A stretch of DNA of 9,297 nucleotides from DATFYI01 sp035315125 (GCA_035315125.1 DATFYI010000333.1:1-9297), one strand, 5' to 3'. Shown: positions 1 through 6,912, numbered from the stretch's first letter. Numbers and translations are program-made. The notes: generated by a model from the sequence alone, not told the origin.

Positions 1-128
1 TCAGACGAAAGCAAAAATGAAAGAGTTGCCAGACGAGTTGGAAGCAACGATCAGATTAAGGACGATACGTTATTAATACAGTCGAATCCTCCGCATGGAT
101 GAGGGTTTTATGAAAATAAGAGGCCTTA
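1..128 (+). other. 5' edge of the window, probable end of an upstream gene plus leader of the first FecR gene
   Basis: Two + strand frames are open from the first base. One ends at TAA 74-76 with a C-terminus reading ELPDELEATIRLRTIRY. The other ends at TGA 100-102. Either could be the tail of an upstream gene, and I cannot decide between them. No convincing terminator or sigma-70 promoter pair was found before the FecR gene. A purine-rich AAGAGG at 118-123 lies 5 nt from the ATG at 129 and is a good ribosome binding site. Confidence 0.3.
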
Positions 129-1067
129 ATGAATGAAAGCAAGCGGTTAAGCACATGGAAAGTTGCTATTATATCGATCCTTGTCATTTTGGTTATTGGC
201 ATAGTCATTATTGTAACTTTACCTGCCGGTGCGAAGAATAGTGATCTAAGCGCAAAGTTATCGGAAATCGTTGGGGTTGTTGAAGCCAAAACGACGATAC
301 AGGACCCATATAACCCCGTCACCAATGGTTTTGTTTTAAAATCTCAAATGCAGTTGCAAACAAAAGATTCAAGTCACGTGCGTCTGGATTTATCAACCGG
401 GTCTATCGTCCGTTTGGGGCCTTTGACCATTTTTTCCCTGGATCCACAACAAACAAACACTCAAGGAGTCATCTCAAAAATCGAGCTGCAAGCTGGAATG
501 ATATGGATTATCCTGAAGGGCGGTACAGTGGATGTAAATACTCCGGCTGGCTTGGCGTCAGTGCGGGGATCTTATATGTACGTTTGGGTGGTGCCCAATT
601 CCAACCAGATCGTTGTAACCTGTCTTGAAGGTCATTGTGGATTTACAGACGCGGCCGGTAATGTCGATTTGACATCCGGGCAAAAGATCGTTTCGTCGAA
701 TACAAATATCTTGCCTACCGTAGAAGAGATGGACCAGACGGACGTCCAATCCTGGCTTGCAAACAATCCAGAAGCGGCAGCAATTGCCACCCAAATTGCG
801 GGCCTGCTGGCATCTTCTACACCACCAGCATCATCTACGCCTCAGGCGTCTCCAACACCTCTGGCTTCGTCTACTCCGCAAGCATCTTCTACGCCACTGG
901 CATCTTCGACACCTTTTTTCACACCCGAGCTGGCCTCTAGTACTTCTACCGTGATCATTACTCCCACCTGGCATTATATACCGCCAACTCTCACTCCAAG
1001 GCCACCTGCCAAAAAACCGAGAACAAAACCAAAGCCAACTCGCACTCCGATTGAAGATGGACAATAA
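129..1067 (+). CDS. Membrane-anchored FecR-domain protein with Ser/Thr/Pro-rich tail (paralogue 1)
   Basis: A 312-residue protein with a short basic N-terminus and one hydrophobic segment (about 11-30). This looks like a signal anchor, placing the rest outside the membrane. Residues about 43-200 form a FecR domain, shown by the order GSIVRLGP, TIFSL, a Leu-Gln-Ala-Gly turn, then NTPAGLASVRGSYM and CLEGHCG. FecR domains are extracytoplasmic sensor or anti-sigma modules, but this protein has no N-terminal cytoplasmic anti-sigma domain, only about 10 cytoplasmic residues. It is therefore unlikely to be a classic FecR sigma regulator. Residues 228-312 are a low-complexity Ser/Thr/Pro tail containing six ASSTPx units and a basic Lys/Arg/Pro stretch, likely a surface stalk or glycosylated linker. 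The start is supported by AAGAGG 5 nt upstream. The next full gene is a paralogue, and a CHASE2 cyclase follows, which suggests a role as an accessory sensor for the cyclase. Confidence 0.88.
   Translation: MNESKRLSTWKVAIISILVILVIGIVIIVTLPAGAKNSDLSAKLSEIVGVVEAKTTIQDPYNPVTNGFVLKSQMQLQTKDSSHVRLDLSTGSIVRLGPLTIFSLDPQQTNTQGVISKIELQAGMIWIILKGGTVDVNTPAGLASVRGSYMYVWVVPNSNQIVVTCLEGHCGFTDAAGNVDLTSGQKIVSSNTNILPTVEEMDQTDVQSWLANNPEAAAIATQIAGLLASSTPPASSTPQASPTPLASSTPQASSTPLASSTPFFTPELASSTSTVIITPTWHYIPPTLTPRPPAKKPRTKPKPTRTPIEDGQ
810..917 (+). repeat. Six 18-bp units encoding ASSTPx hexapeptides
   Basis: Exactly 108 bp encode residues 228-263 of the first FecR protein as six consecutive hexapeptides: ASSTPP, ASSTPQ, ASPTPL, ASSTPQ, ASSTPL and ASSTPF. 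Synonymous codons differ between units, for example GCA, GCG and GCT for Ala. The repeat is therefore not freshly amplified, and its protein sequence appears to be maintained. The paralogue downstream has a Thr-rich tail without this repeat. Confidence 0.85.
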
Positions 1068-1204
1068 TGATCATGAGAAGTTATGCAAATTTTCAGTCTG
1101 TTATTGAAATTTCGTTTAATTTAGATCAACAACCGTCTATTTCTCGCACGGCGACCAAGCCACCTGCTTCGTTACAGGCTGTGACCGAGCTGTTAGACAA
1201 TTGA
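1067..1204 (+). CDS. Small candidate ORF translationally coupled to the first FecR gene
   Basis: The first FecR gene ends in TAATG: its stop (1065-1067) shares one base with an ATG at 1067-1069. That ATG opens a 45-codon frame ending at TGA 1202-1204, only 27 nt before the second FecR gene. The predicted peptide begins MIMRSYANFQ and ends LQAVTELLDN. It has no membrane segment and no family I recognise. A second ATG at 1073 is possible, and no strong separate Shine-Dalgarno sequence is visible, so expression would rely on coupling. A random frame of this length is not improbable. The case rests on the stop/start overlap and on the frame filling almost the whole intergenic gap. It could equally be non-coding spacer. 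Confidence 0.3.
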   Translation: MIMRSYANFQSVIEISFNLDQQPSISRTATKPPASLQAVTELLDN

Positions 1205-1231
1205 AATATCTATGTCTGATGAGAGGTCTTT

Positions 1232-2239
1232 ATGGACACGAACAAACGTCAAAACACACGACAAGTTATCCCCTTAATATTGGTTATTGGCTTGGGGATT
1301 CTTGCGCTTACGGTCATATGCCTAGGTGTTCTCTATCTAACTTCGCCTGCCGGTGCAAATAACAACACTCTCAGCGCAAAGTTATCGGAAATCGCTGGAG
1401 TGGTTGAAGTAAAAAATAATGTACAGGACTCATTCAATCCGGTGAACGACGGATTTCTCCTAAAATCAGCTATGCAACTTCAAACAATGCAAGAAAGTAA
1501 GGTTCGCCTGGATGTATCTACGGGTTCTATCGTCCGGTTGGGGCCATCGACTATTTTTTCTCTGGATACTCAACAAAATGGCTCTCAAGGAGTTCTGGCA
1601 AAAATCCAGCTGCAAGCCGGCAGAGTATTTATCATCCTGCAGGGCGGCTCGTTGGATGTAAATACACCTGCTGGCTTAGCCTCAGTACGCGGATCTTATA
1701 TGAGTGTCTGGGTAGAACCCAAGACAAATCGTATTACTGTTTGCTGTCTTGAAGGCAAATGTGGATATCAAAATAAAGCCGGCGACGTAGATATGACTTC
1801 CGGACAGAAGATTGTTTCTGCAAATACGAATAACTTGCCCGGTATCGAGAAAATGGATCACACAGACATCCAGTCCTGGCTTGATAACAGCCCCGAAGCA
1901 GTTGTAATGGTCACTCAAATTGCAAATCTCGTGTCAACTTCTACACCTACTGAGACTGTCACCTATACTGCTACCGACACTTCTACAGCAACTGAGACGC
2001 CCACGGCAACCAGCACCTTCACAGCCACTCCAACAGCCTCACTGACAGCCACAAGCACACCGAGGCCGACCATAATTTATCAACCCACATGGACAGTGCC
2101 CCCAGTTTATACGAAGACTCCTAAGCCAAAACACACTCGCACTCCAACGCCTTACTTACAGATTCCAATTCGCCGGATAACCTTACTCCCGATTTTCATC
2201 CCCACCAGTACTCCGACCCAGGGAGAAATCATCAATTAA
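1232..2239 (+). CDS. Membrane-anchored FecR-domain protein with Thr/Pro-rich tail (paralogue 2)
   Basis: A 335-residue protein of the same plan as its upstream neighbour: hydrophobic anchor at about 12-36, FecR domain at about 50-205 and a Thr/Pro/Ser-rich tail at about 235-335. Aligned by eye, the FecR regions are about two-thirds identical, including GSIVRLGP, NTPAGLASVRGSYM and TSGQKIVS, so the pair arose by tandem duplication. CCLEGKC (residues 171-177) matches CLEGHC in paralogue 1, so two cysteines five residues apart are kept. The tails have diverged: here the repeats are TATxT-like, followed by a basic TPKPKHTRTPTP stretch and a final Arg/Leu/Ile/Pro-rich piece. The start is fixed by GAGAGG at 1221-1226, 5 nt before the ATG, similar to the leader of paralogue 1. 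It probably shares a transcript with the cyclase downstream. The ligand is unknown. Confidence 0.88.
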   Translation: MDTNKRQNTRQVIPLILVIGLGILALTVICLGVLYLTSPAGANNNTLSAKLSEIAGVVEVKNNVQDSFNPVNDGFLLKSAMQLQTMQESKVRLDVSTGSIVRLGPSTIFSLDTQQNGSQGVLAKIQLQAGRVFIILQGGSLDVNTPAGLASVRGSYMSVWVEPKTNRITVCCLEGKCGYQNKAGDVDMTSGQKIVSANTNNLPGIEKMDHTDIQSWLDNSPEAVVMVTQIANLVSTSTPTETVTYTATDTSTATETPTATSTFTATPTASLTATSTPRPTIIYQPTWTVPPVYTKTPKPKHTRTPTPYLQIPIRRITLLPIFIPTSTPTQGEIIN

Positions 2240-2314
2240 GATTTCAACTATCGTCAAAAGGAAAAACAATTTCTCTTGAGGCGACTTAGCCACCAGACGA
2301 ATGAGACTGCTGCT

Positions 2315-4204
2315 ATGGAACAAAACCAGGCTAAAAATAATAACCGGCAACGCTGGTTTATCATCATCACTGCGATAATACTGATCCTGCTCGTAATCGC
2401 GGGAAACCTTCCGAATGTGACCAACCCTTTCAATGGGTTGGAATTAGCGACCTGGGATGCCTTTTTCCGTTTACGGGGGCAGCAACCAGCCAATAATCAA
2501 ATTGTGATCGTCGCCATCGATGATACTTCACTCAATTGGGTTCACGAACATTGGCCCTGGCAGCGTACTCGGTTGGCTAATATCGTCAACTGGTTATCCA
2601 ATGCTGGGGCGCGGGTAATTGGCCTGGATATTTCCCTTTTTGACCCTTCTGCAGATCCCAGCAATGATCAAGCTCTGGCAAACGCACTGTCAAATGCCAG
2701 AGCAACCGTTTCGGTTAACCAGATCTATCGCACCACGGAATTTAGCGGTGTAACCAACCAGTTGCCTATTCCGATTTTCCAAAAAGCATTATCGGGGATT
2801 GGCATCACTGAGGTCACCCGCGATCAGGATGCAATTACACGTGGGGTGACAGGTTACCAGTCTTTCAACGGTAAAGTTTATTATAATTGGGCGTTTCAAT
2901 TGGCGCGTCTGTATTTGGGAGTTGATCCACCCAGCAATCCCAGCCTGGCCGGTGTGACTTTCAATGGAAAATACGTGCCTCTAAATAATCAAGACCGCTT
3001 TCTGGTCAATTTCGCCGGTCCACCTGAAACCTACACGCACCAGTATTCAGCAGCATTTGTACCGCTGGGGGATTATCCAGCAGAGGCCTTTCGCAACAAA
3101 ATTGTCTTGATCGGTTCCACCAGTGAGACATTGCAAGACTACTATCCCACACCTTTTTCACCAAGCTCTCCAATGCCGGGTGTAGAAGTCATAGCCAATA
3201 CCGTTTCAACTATCTTGAATGGAGCTTATATCAACCAGGCCCCGCCCTGGACAACCATTATCTTAATCGTTTTAGCTGCAATTGCAGCCTGGTTCATTTC
3301 CAGAATTCCTCGACCCACCCTGGCCATAGCTTTGCTGGCTGGGGTGCTGCTTCTCTATTTTTTCATTCAATTCGAGGTATTTACCCAATTACGATGGGAA
3401 TTTGCTGTCATCACACCCTCAACGATGCTATTTTTAGGAGTCATCATTCCAAGCCTTGATCAGGCAGTATCACAGGAGATTGAAAAGCGTAGAGTGCGCC
3501 AGCTATTTGGCCGGTTTATTTCGCCAGAAATGGTCGATCAATTAATTGAAACACAAAATATCAATTCATTGAACAGACGCTCAGAGCTGACGATTCTTTT
3601 TTCTGATATTCGTGGCTTTACGACCATATCTGAAAAACTAACTCCCGAAGAAGTAGTTGCTTTGCTGAACCCTTACCTTGCTGCTATGACGAGCGTTATT
3701 CACAAACATGGCGGGACTGTAGACAAGTACGAAGGGGATGCTATCGTTGCTTTCTTTGGTGAGCCTATTCAATATCCGGATCACGCCCGCCGAGCTGTTC
3801 TGGCTACTTTAGAAATGCGCAAGGTATTGTATGACCTGAATATCCAATGGAAAGCTGAAGGTCGATCGATGGATGGTTTTGAAATGGGCATCGGTTTGAA
3901 CACAGGACAGGTCTTTGTCGGATTATTAGGTTCAGAACTACGTATGAACTACACCATTATTGGGGATAATGCCAACCTTGCCTCTCGCCTGCAGGATCAA
4001 ACCAAGGAGTTTGGTTGGCCGATATTAATCAGTGAAAGTACTTTTTTGCTGGTGAAAGATGAGTTTAATGCCGAGTTTGCCGATTCGCGTCTCGTAAAAG
4101 GGAAAACTGAGCCGGTTGGAATTTATAAATTGTTAGGCCTAAAAGGCGCCCCGGAAAGTGAACTGGTAAAACCACTCTTTTATTATCAACGAATGAACAA
4201 CTGA
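2315..4204 (+). CDS. CHASE2-domain class III adenylate cyclase
   Basis: A membrane-bound receptor cyclase predicted to make cAMP from ATP. With the ATG at 2315 it has 629 residues. TM1 lies at about 14-30 and an extracytoplasmic CHASE2 domain at about 45-305, with the typical QIVIVAIDD near its start and PGVEVIANTV near its end. Three TM segments follow at about 312-329, 334-351 and 363-381, then a cytoplasmic class III cyclase domain at about 420-607. Catalytic residues are all visible. The metal-binding aspartates are D431 (FSDIRGF) and D475 (YEGDAI). The purine-contacting pair is K471 and T547, a Lys/Thr pair typical of class IIIb adenylate cyclases. The transition-state pair is N554 and R558 (NLASR). 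An in-frame TTG at 2276 adds 13 residues and has AAGGA 13 nt upstream, so the start is uncertain. The two FecR proteins just upstream probably act on the same sensory pathway. Confidence 0.93.
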   Translation: MEQNQAKNNNRQRWFIIITAIILILLVIAGNLPNVTNPFNGLELATWDAFFRLRGQQPANNQIVIVAIDDTSLNWVHEHWPWQRTRLANIVNWLSNAGARVIGLDISLFDPSADPSNDQALANALSNARATVSVNQIYRTTEFSGVTNQLPIPIFQKALSGIGITEVTRDQDAITRGVTGYQSFNGKVYYNWAFQLARLYLGVDPPSNPSLAGVTFNGKYVPLNNQDRFLVNFAGPPETYTHQYSAAFVPLGDYPAEAFRNKIVLIGSTSETLQDYYPTPFSPSSPMPGVEVIANTVSTILNGAYINQAPPWTTIILIVLAAIAAWFISRIPRPTLAIALLAGVLLLYFFIQFEVFTQLRWEFAVITPSTMLFLGVIIPSLDQAVSQEIEKRRVRQLFGRFISPEMVDQLIETQNINSLNRRSELTILFSDIRGFTTISEKLTPEEVVALLNPYLAAMTSVIHKHGGTVDKYEGDAIVAFFGEPIQYPDHARRAVLATLEMRKVLYDLNIQWKAEGRSMDGFEMGIGLNTGQVFVGLLGSELRMNYTIIGDNANLASRLQDQTKEFGWPILISESTFLLVKDEFNAEFADSRLVKGKTEPVGIYKLLGLKGAPESELVKPLFYYQRMNN

Positions 4205-4257
4205 TCCCTTTCTATTATTGATTGGGAGTTCAAGAAAAACAGATGAGGTTGACCTGA

Positions 4258-4263
4258 TGAGGA
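4258..4263 (+). promoter_or_regulatory. Ribosome binding site of the HD-domain gene
   Basis: TGAGGA lies 7 nt before the ATG at 4271 and decides the start. The rest of the 66-nt gap after the cyclase shows no terminator hairpin, consistent with co-transcription. Confidence 0.6.
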
Positions 4264-4270
4264 TCCATAT

Positions 4271-4882
4271 ATGGTAAAAAAGCCGGATTTTGAAAAAGCA
4301 AAGGATTATGCTCTGGACAAGTTGGCGAATGAAATATCGCCCGACCTGACTTACCATAATCTGTTACATACTCATAATGAGGTGGTGCCGGCAGCAGACC
4401 GGTTAGCTAACCTGGAAAAAGTAAGTGAAAAAGACCACCTGTTATTGCTGACCGCGGCTTATTTCCATGATTTGGGCTTCATCCGTCAACGAAAAAATCA
4501 TGAGTCGATCAGTATCCAACTTGCTGAGCAGGCTTTGCCGGGCTTTGGTTATTCTGATGCTGACATTGCTGTAATACGAGGAATTATCCAGGCGACACGC
4601 CTGCCACAGTCGCCCAAAACCCATTTGGAAAGGATTATGGCAGATGCAGACATGGACGACCTGGGACATGAAAATTTTTGGAAACGAAGCCAGGATTTAC
4701 GCCAGGAGGAAGATAATTATGGGACCAAATTCACGGATCAACAGTGGTACACCAACCAATTACATTTAATGGAATCCCACCATTACTTCACTGACTCGGA
4801 ACGATTATTGCGAGACAGCTTAAAACAACAGCACATCCTTGAAGTAAAGCGGCTGCTAGAGCAGGTGACCCCAATAAAATAG
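4271..4882 (+). CDS. HD-domain metal-dependent phosphohydrolase
   Basis: A soluble 203-residue protein made almost entirely of an HD domain. The first histidine cluster is YHNLLHTH (about 28-35). The diagnostic HD pair is H66-D67 in AAYFHDLGF, followed by H77-E78. The last metal ligand is an aspartate of DADMDDLG (D125 or D127). A C-terminal helical part (about 140-203) carries QWYTNQLHLMESHHYFT. The YHNxxHT variant is a known bacterial HD subfamily of poorly defined substrate. HD enzymes hydrolyse phosphoesters of nucleotides, including cyclic and signalling nucleotides. The gene sits directly after an adenylate cyclase and before a phosphatase fusion. A role in cyclic-nucleotide turnover is therefore an attractive inference, but nothing in the sequence proves the substrate. 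No signal peptide or membrane segment is present. Confidence 0.85.
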   Translation: MVKKPDFEKAKDYALDKLANEISPDLTYHNLLHTHNEVVPAADRLANLEKVSEKDHLLLLTAAYFHDLGFIRQRKNHESISIQLAEQALPGFGYSDADIAVIRGIIQATRLPQSPKTHLERIMADADMDDLGHENFWKRSQDLRQEEDNYGTKFTDQQWYTNQLHLMESHHYFTDSERLLRDSLKQQHILEVKRLLEQVTPIK

Positions 4883-4936
4883 AAAGGAATAAAATGTGCT
4901 GACTGGGATTTATGTTCACTTAACCATGAGGCTTAT
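4883..4936 (+). promoter_or_regulatory. Intergenic leader with a Shine-Dalgarno/minimal ORF and the binding site for the PP2C gene
   Basis: AAAGGA at 4883-4888 stands 5 nt before ATG-TGC-TGA (4894-4902), a well-placed ribosome site in front of a two-codon frame. Two more short frames follow: ATG-TTC-ACT-TAA at 4911, and an ATG at 4926 that overlaps the next gene out of frame. The real start of the next gene at 4937 is served by GAGG at 4928-4931, 5 nt away. Whether the minimal frames matter is unknown. Confidence 0.35.
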
Positions 4937-6580
4937 ATGCAGCCTTTAATTGTGCCCGGTAGACTGGATTCCCTGGATAAAATTGGAAGATATATCCTGC
5001 TGGCTGCTAAAAATGCTGGGCTAGAGAAGTCGCGCAGCTATAAATTGCGCCTGGCTGTGGATGAAATCGCCACCAACATCATCAATTATGGTTATCAACG
5101 AGCTGGATTAGAGGGGCTCATTTCCATAGAAGCTGATGTGGACGACCATGCACTAACGATTACATTAGATGATACTTCCGGCTATTTTGATCCAACTTTA
5201 AGACCCCCGCCCCCACCTGAGTATTTCACCAAACCATTAGAAGAGCGCGCAATCGGCGGTTTAGGTGTCTACCTTGCCATTCAAAGCGTAGATCAATTTC
5301 ATTACAAACGCCTGCAAAATCATAACCAGAATATATTCATCATGTATCGGGCCACGCATGGTGATCTGCTGTTAATCAATTCACTCCATGATTCATCCAC
5401 ATCTGTCTCTCAATATCTGGTAAACCTCGGATACACAGTCTCAAGTGTTGAGAACGGGCAAAAAGCTCTCGAGCTCATGCTGCAGCAAAAGATTGAAATG
5501 GTGTTAATCGACCTACCATTGCAAGACAAGAGCGCTGAAGAATTTATCAAAAGTCTGAAAGCGGATAATGCTCTGCGCGGTATCCCATTGATTATTCTTG
5601 CCGAGCGTGATCAGCTTGAAGAGGCTGAAAGATGTATTAAATCCGGGGCAGAGGATTATATCCTTTTACCCTTTATCCCTGTCGTGTTGAAAGCGCGAAT
5701 CAGCGCTAACCTGGATCGACAGCGAGTGCGTACCGCTGAACAAACCTTGAAAGACACAGCAAAGTCCGGTCGAGATGTGCAAATTGGACAGCAGATTCAG
5801 CTCAGTTTTTTACCAGATAAGCTGCCGCAACCCGCTGGCTGGGAACTAGCAGCGCATTTTGAACCGGCACCCGAAGTAGCCGGTGATTTTTACGACTCAT
5901 TCCTTCTTTCCAATGATTATGTAAACCTGATCATGGGGGATGTGTGTGAAAAAGGAATTACCGCAGCGTTGTTCATGGTACTTGTCCGTAGTTTGTTGCG
6001 CGCCTACACACAGCAATACGATGCAGCTCACTGGCGCAATCGCTCAAATAAGGATTTAAAAGACGCAGCCAGCCCTGTGCAGCGGCGTAAATTCAATTCT
6101 ACCAGTAGGCTGACTCTAAAAAACGCGATCGAGCTCACCAATACCTACATTCTGAACAACCACGCCGCCATGAATATGTTTGCAACAATCTTTTTTGGAA
6201 TTTTGGATCCGACATCAGGCCAGTTAATATATATCAATGCCGGTCATGAGCCGCCGCTGATTTTTAACCAGGGCAAGCTCAAAACTCGTTTGAAGCCCAC
6301 AGGATTGGCAGTTGGGATGATGCCAAATAATAATTATAAAGTCAAGAAAACCCAATTGCAACCAGGCGACACCCTTTTGATATTTACCGATGGCGTCATC
6401 GAGGCGAAGGACCCGGCAGGACAATCATTTGGGAGAAAGGCCCTGCAAGAGCTCTTAGAGAAGCCAGATTTGACAACTTCCGCTCTTCTAAACCGGATAG
6501 AAACAAATCTGCGTAAACACATGGGTGAGGCAGTTCAATTGGATGACATCACCACACTTGCTTTAACCCGTCGAACTTGA
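4937..6580 (+). CDS. RsbW-type ATPase / degenerate receiver / SpoIIE-type PP2C phosphatase fusion
   Basis: A cytoplasmic 547-residue protein with three domains. Residues about 1-138 are a HATPase_c_2 (RsbW/SpoIIAB-like) kinase fold, with an N-box VDEIATNIIN (E43, N47), DDTSGYFDP and GGLGVYLA. Residues about 142-262 are a receiver-like domain that keeps the phospho-acceptor position D192 (VLIDLPLQD). It has Asn-Ser in place of the usual acidic pair (N148-S149) and Leu at the usual conserved lysine (L244 in ILLPF), so it is probably a pseudo-receiver. A charged helical linker follows (about 258-290). Residues about 290-545 are a SpoIIE/RsbU PP2C phosphatase with its metal aspartates in AGDFYD (D317), GDVCEKG (D335), TDGVIEA (D485) and LDDITT (D536). 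Such proteins act in partner switching on STAS-domain anti-anti-sigma factors, but none is encoded here. The start is supported by GAGG 5 nt upstream. It is the last gene of the signalling run. Confidence 0.92.
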   Translation: MQPLIVPGRLDSLDKIGRYILLAAKNAGLEKSRSYKLRLAVDEIATNIINYGYQRAGLEGLISIEADVDDHALTITLDDTSGYFDPTLRPPPPPEYFTKPLEERAIGGLGVYLAIQSVDQFHYKRLQNHNQNIFIMYRATHGDLLLINSLHDSSTSVSQYLVNLGYTVSSVENGQKALELMLQQKIEMVLIDLPLQDKSAEEFIKSLKADNALRGIPLIILAERDQLEEAERCIKSGAEDYILLPFIPVVLKARISANLDRQRVRTAEQTLKDTAKSGRDVQIGQQIQLSFLPDKLPQPAGWELAAHFEPAPEVAGDFYDSFLLSNDYVNLIMGDVCEKGITAALFMVLVRSLLRAYTQQYDAAHWRNRSNKDLKDAASPVQRRKFNSTSRLTLKNAIELTNTYILNNHAAMNMFATIFFGILDPTSGQLIYINAGHEPPLIFNQGKLKTRLKPTGLAVGMMPNNNYKVKKTQLQPGDTLLIFTDGVIEAKDPAGQSFGRKALQELLEKPDLTTSALLNRIETNLRKHMGEAVQLDDITTLALTRRT

Positions 6581-6738
6581 GTAACCTTCATCTGATGGGT
6601 GAGCATGGATGACGGCACCCGCATCCGGGAAATTGTGATAGATCGCCAGGTGAGCCTTACCTTCCCGCGAAAAAAGCGGGTTGTCCAATAGTTCATCTCT
6701 TGTCCTACTGAAGCAATTTGTTCAGGAATTGTTGGCAT
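6581..6738 (-). pseudogene. Remnant of a class II aldolase/adducin-family gene
   Basis: On the - strand AAAGGAAA stands just before an ATG at 6738, and the first codons read MPTIPEQIASVGQEM, like the N-terminus of a small class II aldolase. Near 6690-6700 the frame changes. From about 6697 a different frame reads DELLDNPLFSREGKAHLAIY and goes on through FPDAGAVIHAHP. This contains the class II aldolase zinc-binding His-x-His and the surrounding conserved segment. In intact relatives several dozen residues, including the GGNIS-type phosphate-binding segment, lie between these two pieces, so an internal deletion is inferred. After HAHP the similarity stops and the frame runs into the antisense of the PP2C gene's end. 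The gene therefore lacks its middle and C-terminal half. The 123-codon antisense frame spanning this area (6535-6906) is a composite and not a real gene. Confidence 0.6.
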
Positions 6739-6765
6739 CGTTTCCTTTAGAAACCGTTTGGAAAT

Positions 6766-6834
6766 AAATACCTTGGTCATATAGAGAGTGCCGAACCAAT
6801 TTACATTGAAGACTTGCTCGAATTGGGGAATGGT
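6766..6834 (-). pseudogene. Possible short-chain dehydrogenase fragment
   Basis: Upstream of the aldolase remnant, on the same strand, the translation includes TIPQFEQVFNVNWFGTLYMT. This resembles the helix of short-chain dehydrogenases that carries the conserved Asn-Val-x-x-Gly. No nucleotide-binding TGxxxGIG or catalytic YxxxK motif is present nearby, so at most it is a small relic. Class II aldolases and such dehydrogenases are often fused or neighbours, but usually with the aldolase first; here the order is reversed. The resemblance is short and may be chance. Confidence 0.2.
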
Positions 6835-6912
6835 TAATACAGAAACGGTCTTGAACGGCTGGAATAACACTTTTTTAGCACTTTGGATACATGAATGCAA
6901 TCCCACAAAACG

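Noticed and set aside
129..2239. Classic FecI/FecR iron-sensing pair
   Set aside because: No ECF sigma factor or TonB receptor gene is present, and both FecR-domain proteins lack the cytoplasmic anti-sigma segment.
2315..4882. Pycsar-type or other cyclic-nucleotide antiphage system
   Set aside because: The cyclase is a membrane CHASE2 receptor with the Lys/Thr pair of ATP-specific enzymes, and no TIR or transmembrane effector is encoded nearby. Signalling fits better.
6665..6681. Rho-independent terminator for the PP2C gene (CCCGC/GCGGG hairpin)
   Set aside because: The stem is only 5 bp, no T-run follows on either strand, and the bases are explained as aldolase remnant coding sequence.
6535..6906. 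123-codon - strand open frame across the end of the PP2C gene and the gap
   Set aside because: It overlaps the PP2C coding end in antisense. Its aldolase-like part is in a different frame, so it is a chance composite over a decayed gene.
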